64,000 nucleotides of DNA from assembly GCA_016124585.1 (NCBI GenBank), contig WGNL01000019.1, positions 124,001-188,000 on the forward strand, given 5' to 3'. The translations under genes and the position numbers were made by a program. The notes below the pieces were generated by a model, which was given only the letters and a program-made list of their open reading frames with translations, was not told where the DNA came from and searched no databases. This DNA is from Bacteroidota bacterium (GTDB lineage Bacteria > Bacteroidota > Bacteroidia > Chitinophagales > Saprospiraceae). Shown piece after piece: positions 60,259-64,000 of this stretch. Numbering within the stretch: the stretch's first letter is position 1; the number at the start of each line of letters is the position of its first letter.

Positions 60259-60576
60259 ATGATTGCAAAAACGCCACCCCCACCTTACTACGCCGTCATT
60301 TTCAGCAGTCTGCGTACCGATGTTGCTGAAGGCTATGGCGACACCGCTGAACGCATGCTCGAACTGGCAGCCGAACAGCCTGGCTACCTCGGCGTAGAGG
60401 GTGTTCGGGAAGGACTGGGCATCACGATTTCCTATTGGGAAAGCCTCGAAGCCATCCGGCATTGGAAGCAGAATACCGAGCACCTGCTGGCACAGCAAAA
60501 AGGCCGCACGGACTGGTATTCGGCGTACAAGACCCGCATCTGCAAAGTGGAGCGGGATTATGGTTTTGAGAAATAG
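60259..60576 (+). CDS. Antibiotic-biosynthesis-monooxygenase-domain protein
   Basis: 105 residues, one ABM ferredoxin-like domain: YYAVIFSSLRTDVAEGYGDT, LAAEQPGYLGVEGVREG and TISYWESLEAIRHWKQNTEH. Such small dimers oxidise quinol-like or heme substrates or have unknown roles. The amidohydrolase gene starts 9 nt downstream, so the two are cotranscribed. Confidence 0.88.
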   Translation: MIAKTPPPPYYAVIFSSLRTDVAEGYGDTAERMLELAAEQPGYLGVEGVREGLGITISYWESLEAIRHWKQNTEHLLAQQKGRTDWYSAYKTRICKVERDYGFEK

Positions 60577-60584
60577 CGCAACAA

Positions 60585-61400
60585 ATGGTACTCGACACCC
60601 ACGTCCATTTTTGGCAATTCGACCCCATCCGTGATGCTTGGATTGACGAATCAATGCAGGTCATCCGGCGGGATTTTATGCCCTCGGATTTGGAGCCGGA
60701 ATTGATTGCCAACAGTATCACCGGCTGCATCGCTGTGCAAGCCGACCAATCAGAAACAGAAACGCATTTTTTACTCCAACTTGCTGAAAATCATGATTTT
60801 GTAAAAAAAGTGGTGGGTTGGGTTGACCTTTGCTCGCCTGTAATTTCAGAGCGCTTAGAATTTTTTTCCCAGTATGAAAAACTGGCTGGATTCCGTCATA
60901 TCGTCCAAGGCGAGGCGGATATGAATTTTTTGCTTCGCAAAGATTTTTGTCAGGGAATTACTGCGTTGGAGCAGCACGGTTTCACTTACGATATCCTCAT
61001 TTTTCCACATCAATTGGGCGCTGTGCTGGAGTTAGTACGGAGGTTTCCGAATCAAAAATTCGTGATTGACCACCTTGCCAAGCCATACATCAAAGATGGT
61101 TTTTATGATGGCTGGGCCACACTCATGCGGGAAATTGCGAAGCACGAAAATGTGTACTGCAAGGTGTCCGGCATGGTGACGGAAGCTGACTGGCAGGGCT
61201 GGAAACAGGAGGATTTTGTGCCGTATCTCGACCTCGTAATGGAGGCATTTGGCACTGAAAGATTGATGTTTGGGTCGGATTGGCCGGTGTGCTTGCTAGG
61301 AGGGAATTATGGTGATGTAATTGGGATTGCGAAGCGATATTTTTCAGAAGGTGAGTGGAATACACTCAGCGAAAATGGCGATATATTTTATCAAACATAA
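60585..61400 (+). CDS. Amidohydrolase-2 family hydrolase (lactonase-like)
   Basis: 271 residues, TIM barrel. VLDTHVHFWQFDP gives the first metal-binding His pair; FVIDHLAKP and MFGSDWPVCLLGG carry further conserved positions. It is close to fuconolactonase/pyrone-dicarboxylate lactonase-type enzymes, which hydrolyse lactones from sugar or aromatic breakdown; the substrate is unknown. It follows the monooxygenase gene by 9 nt. Confidence 0.9.
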   Translation: MVLDTHVHFWQFDPIRDAWIDESMQVIRRDFMPSDLEPELIANSITGCIAVQADQSETETHFLLQLAENHDFVKKVVGWVDLCSPVISERLEFFSQYEKLAGFRHIVQGEADMNFLLRKDFCQGITALEQHGFTYDILIFPHQLGAVLELVRRFPNQKFVIDHLAKPYIKDGFYDGWATLMREIAKHENVYCKVSGMVTEADWQGWKQEDFVPYLDLVMEAFGTERLMFGSDWPVCLLGGNYGDVIGIAKRYFSEGEWNTLSENGDIFYQT

Positions 61401-61417
61401 AAAGAAGAAGCTTGTCA

Positions 61418-62074
61418 TTATGGCTGAAAATGCTTTTTTCGCTTACTCCTAAAATAAATTAGAAGACCGATAGATAGCATTACAGCAAAGCCAAACAATT
61501 TTCCTAGTGCCCTATATTTATCTTCATTATTCAATGCTATATTATACTGGCTATATTGTCCATCCTTCACTAAGCATTTTACTTTCGAAAAAAACTTTTT
61601 TTGCTTGTTCAATTCATTCTCATCCTCAAAAAGCATACTCGAAAAAGTAAAAAGCTTATTATCAACACATAAAACTAAAGCCTTGAAAATTTGGTCACTT
61701 CCATCTTCAAATTTTTTCACAGCGTTGATTTTCCTAGCAATTAAACCTTTAATTTCTGTTTTTTCTTGTGAAATTGAGTCTAGGTTCAAGGCTTTTTTAA
61801 TTCCTTCAGCATGACCGTCGTAGAGCTTATTTAAAGTATATTCACTAAGAACGGTTATATTTTCCACCTCAACCTGTGATGCCGTTAACACATGAAAATC
61901 AGATTCTGCTCTATAAGTTGTAATTTTCCCAGAAGTTTTAAAGACATAATCATCCGGCAGCGAAAATTCAAATATATCTGCGAATTTAAGCACCTCCCAT
62001 TTTTCATTTTGACCAAAAGCCTGCTGGCAGTACAGGCTAATCATACCCCATATTACTAGCCAAAAGTATCTCAT
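61418..62074 (-). CDS. Exported protein with C-terminal membrane anchor, unknown function
   Basis: 218 residues. An N-terminal signal peptide (1-21, QQAFGQNEK), a soluble central part (DYVFKTSGKITTYRAESDFH, SEYTLNKLYDGHAEGIKKAL), one membrane helix near residues 190-210 (FGFAVMLSIGLLIYF) and a short basic cytoplasmic end (RSKRKKHFQP). A+T-rich compared with the flanking genes. It ends 17 nt from the convergent amidohydrolase and lies 9 nt downstream of the korB stop, so it may be read from the kor transcript. Confidence 0.75.
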   Translation of the reverse strand: MRYFWLVIWGMISLYCQQAFGQNEKWEVLKFADIFEFSLPDDYVFKTSGKITTYRAESDFHVLTASQVEVENITVLSEYTLNKLYDGHAEGIKKALNLDSISQEKTEIKGLIARKINAVKKFEDGSDQIFKALVLCVDNKLFTFSSMLFEDENELNKQKKFFSKVKCLVKDGQYSQYNIALNNEDKYRALGKLFGFAVMLSIGLLIYFRSKRKKHFQP

Positions 62075-62083
62075 AAATTCAAT

Positions 62084-63133
62084 TTACTTTATCTCCCAAG
62101 TACTTCCTCCCGCCAGCAATTTATCCAAATCTCCTTCGCCCAAATTGCTGACAATTGTATCCAATTGCTGGTGCAATTGCTCCTCGTAGCAAGGCCGCTC
62201 CGTTTGATAAAAAACACCAAATGGACGTGGCATTGCAGCCGGGTTCACCGAAGGATTATCGAAGAAGCGGGCTAGGATATTGGCCTTCAACTGGTCGGTT
62301 TCGTCATGTACCCAGAGGTCATTTTTCGTAAACTCGCCAGAGGTTAAGCTGACCACACGTGGGGTAAAACCATCCAGTCGCACACCTTTTTCATTTTCAT
62401 TGCCAAAAACCAAAGGTTGTCCCTGTTCCAGCATCAGTGCCGTATCGGGCTTGGAGGCTTTTTCCGTAAACACCTCAAATGCGCCATCGTTGAAGATATT
62501 GCAGTTTTGGTAAATCTCCAGCAGAGACGTGCCTCGGTGCGCATCGGCACGGGCTAGCATGTCCTTCAAATGCTTCGGGTCACGGTCCATCGAGCGAGCA
62601 ACGAAGGTGGCGTCCGAGCCGAGTGCCAGCGCAATCGGATTCACCGGGTGGTCAATCGAGCCAAAAGGTGTGGAAGGCGACTTTTTATGCTCCTCTGAAG
62701 TGGGCGAATACTGTCCCTTCGTTAGGCCGTATATCTGGTTATTGAACAGCAGGAGGTTCACGTCGAAATTCCGGCGGAGCAGGTGCATGAAATGGTTGCC
62801 GCCGATGGAAAGTCCATCGCCATCGCCAGTGATGACCCAGACGCTGAGGTTCGGATTCGCAATTTTCAAACCGGATGCAAACGCCGGGGCACGACCGTGG
62901 ATGCTGTGCATCCCATAGGTTTCCATGTAATACGGGAAGCGGGACGAACAGCCAATGCCTGAAACGAACACCGTTTCGTGTGGCTGCTTGCCAAGGTCGG
63001 CCAGCACGGTCTGCACCTGTTTCAGGATGGAATAATCGCCACAGCCTGGGCACCAACGAACGTCCTGGTCGGTGGCAAAATCCTTGGCTTTGAGGGTGTA
63101 AGGCACTCCGTTTGGATTGGAATCTACGGCCAT
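62084..63133 (-). CDS. korB: 2-oxoacid:ferredoxin oxidoreductase, beta subunit
   Basis: 349 residues. [18 protein letters not shown] carries the conserved Cxx[20 protein letters not shown] and [17 protein letters not shown] bind thiamine diphosphate and Mg. [16 protein letters not shown] and [12 protein letters not shown] are typical of the 2-oxoglutarate (Kor) rather than the pyruvate form. With the alpha subunit upstream (cut by the right edge) it oxidises a 2-oxoacid to acyl-CoA and reduces ferredoxin. Confidence 0.93.
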   Translation of the reverse strand: MAVDSNPNGVPYTLKAKDFATDQDVRWCPGCGDYSILKQVQTVLADLGKQPHETVFVSGIGCSSRFPYYMETYGMHSIHGRAPAFASGLKIANPNLSVWVITGDGDGLSIGGNHFMHLLRRNFDVNLLLFNNQIYGLTKGQYSPTSEEHKKSPSTPFGSIDHPVNPIALALGSDATFVARSMDRDPKHLKDMLARADAHRGTSLLEIYQNCNIFNDGAFEVFTEKASKPDTALMLEQGQPLVFGNENEKGVRLDGFTPRVVSLTSGEFTKNDLWVHDETDQLKANILARFFDNPSVNPAAMPRPFGVFYQTERPCYEEQLHQQLDTIVSNLGEGDLDKLLAGGSTWEIK

Positions 63134-63143
63134 TTTTTATGGT

Positions 63144-63238
63144 TTTAATAGGTTGATATCAGGTTGATGATAGTTGATAAAGACAGCAAATCGGACATTA
63201 TCAACTTTTTATAAACCTAATAAAACCTTTAATAAACA
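63144..63238. repeat. Stuttering spacer words (GTTGATA / TATCAAC) between kor genes
   Basis: TAGGTTGATATCAGGTTGAT then GATAGTTGATAAAG, followed by inverted words TTATCAACTTTTTATAAACC and AATAAAACC. It resembles the spacer at 51336-51358 and can fold into hairpins between the two subunit genes. Confidence 0.65.
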
Positions 63239-64000
63239 TCATTTCAAAAGATTTACTACAAAATCAAACAAGTCCTCGTGGGCAATCGGCGTTCCCTGAA
63301 TCTTGTTGAACGGAATGGCAGGCAGCAGGAATTTGTCCCGAATGACCTTCACAAGCTGTCCGTTGTTGATTTCAGGAATCACGATTTTATCAAAATGTTT
63401 CATCAATTCCTCTAAATTGCGGGGGAATGGGCGCAGGTAGCGCAGGTGGGCATGGCCAACTTTGTAGCCCAATTCCGTCAAGCTATGGGTCACCGCTTCG
63501 CAAACGCCGTAGGTGGAACCCCAACCCAGAATCAGTATATCGCCACTCTCGTGGCCCGACTCTATTTTTTGCACGGGGATATAATCGGCAATCATTTCCA
63601 CCTTCCGCTCACGGGTTTTTACCATGTGCTCGTGGTTGGCGGGGTCGTAACTGATGTTGCCCGTCACATCTTCCTTTTCGATGCCACCTACCCGGTGCAG
63701 CAAGCCCGGCGTACCGGGAACCGCCCATTGTCGTGCCAATTTCTCATCCCGTTGGTAAGGCATGAAATGGCTTCCATCTTCATGCTGCTTCGCAAAACTG
63801 ACCTTCATTTCCGGTATGTCCGATGCTTTCGGGAAGCGCCAAGGCTCTGCGCCGTTGGCAATATAGCCGTCGCTCAGCAGTACGACCGGAGTCATGTGTT
63901 GAACGGCAATCCGGCAGGCTTCCATCGCCACCTCGAAGCAGTCAGAGGGTTTACTGCACGAAACGACGGGCATAGGGCACTCCCCGTTGCGGCCGTAAAG
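63239..64000 (-). CDS. korA: 2-oxoacid:ferredoxin oxidoreductase, alpha subunit (partial)
   Basis: 254 residues visible; the N-terminal part lies beyond the right edge (the frame is open to 64000 as LYGRNGECPMPVVSC). SKPSDCFEVAMEACRIAVQHM, PVVLLSDGYIANGAEPW, and later ILGWGSTYGVCEAVTHSL and LRYLRPFPRNLEELM are the pyrimidine-binding and C-terminal domains of the fused alpha/gamma subunit. It is the partner of korB, 105 nt downstream across a repeat-word spacer. Confidence 0.93.
   Translation of the reverse strand, partial: LYGRNGECPMPVVSCSKPSDCFEVAMEACRIAVQHMTPVVLLSDGYIANGAEPWRFPKASDIPEMKVSFAKQHEDGSHFMPYQRDEKLARQWAVPGTPGLLHRVGGIEKEDVTGNISYDPANHEHMVKTRERKVEMIADYIPVQKIESGHESGDILILGWGSTYGVCEAVTHSLTELGYKVGHAHLRYLRPFPRNLEELMKHFDKIVIPEINNGQLVKVIRDKFLLPAIPFNKIQGTPIAHEDLFDFVVNLLK

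Overview
The window is chromosomal DNA of a member of the Bacteroidota, most likely the Saprospiria/Cytophagia side of the phylum. The support is: C-terminal type IX secretion (T9SS) sorting domains on three secreted proteins; SprB-type repeats; a TPP-riboswitch-controlled TonB-dependent receptor; DUF5777 barrels; a GYDIA-type GHMP kinase; the short form of adenylate kinase; absent Shine-Dalgarno sequences; and promoter -7 boxes of the Bacteroidota form TAnnTTTG. I recognise no rRNA, tRNA or CRISPR array.

Layout. 1-2225: thiamine-regulated TonB receptor, cut by the left edge, with its riboswitch. 2468-7312: a 1614-residue SprB-repeat surface protein. 7385-11741: a persulfide/thiosulfate locus (rhodanese, CstB-like dioxygenase-rhodanese fusion, Crp/Fnr regulator, two YeeE/YedE half-transporters, rhodanese lipoprotein). 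11897-18230: heavy-metal RND efflux (adaptor, TolC, CzcA-like pump, His-rich small protein). 18265-24869: ECF sigma factor, a chimeric anti-sigma-like/barrel protein, three small c-type cytochrome lipoproteins, two DUF5777 barrels and a YceI protein. 25468-31395: housekeeping genes (DEAD-box helicase, Nfu, ferredoxin-NADP-reductase-like enzyme, GYDIA kinase, purD, bcp). 31492-43563: nucleotidyltransferase, secreted alpha-amylase, another T9SS cargo, a membrane hydrolase, a four-helix-bundle gene inside repeats, proS, a low-complexity secreted protein, a FadL-like barrel and a class II aldolase. 43564-49717: a candidate structured RNA, obg, adk, an ALDH7-type dehydrogenase and small envelope proteins. 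49754-55204: accessory DNA with a frameshifted gene, a 22-nt tandem array, a small HTH regulator with a palindromic operator, and AT-rich DUF262 (GmrSD-like) and macro-domain genes. 55403-64000: topoisomerase IB, a DUF2975/HTH pair, a RAYT transposase bracketed by its own hairpin repeats, an ABC-F ATPase, a monooxygenase/amidohydrolase pair and the 2-oxoacid:ferredoxin oxidoreductase genes, cut by the right edge.

How the genes work together. The best regulatory signal is a TGAT-N4-ATCA palindrome placed about 41 nt before the inferred start sites of the persulfide dioxygenase, the rhodanese/YeeE operon and the sigma-factor/cytochrome operon. This is the class II activator position, and a Crp/Fnr regulator is encoded in the first locus. 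Sulfur detoxification and the cytochrome-barrel genes may therefore form one regulon.

The intergenic DNA is unusual. It holds at least three families of REP-like palindromes, and many spacers are made of short stuttering words (7-10 nt, iterated 2-4 times, a different word at each locus). In the GYDIA kinase gene the same kind of words lie inside the coding sequence in three places.
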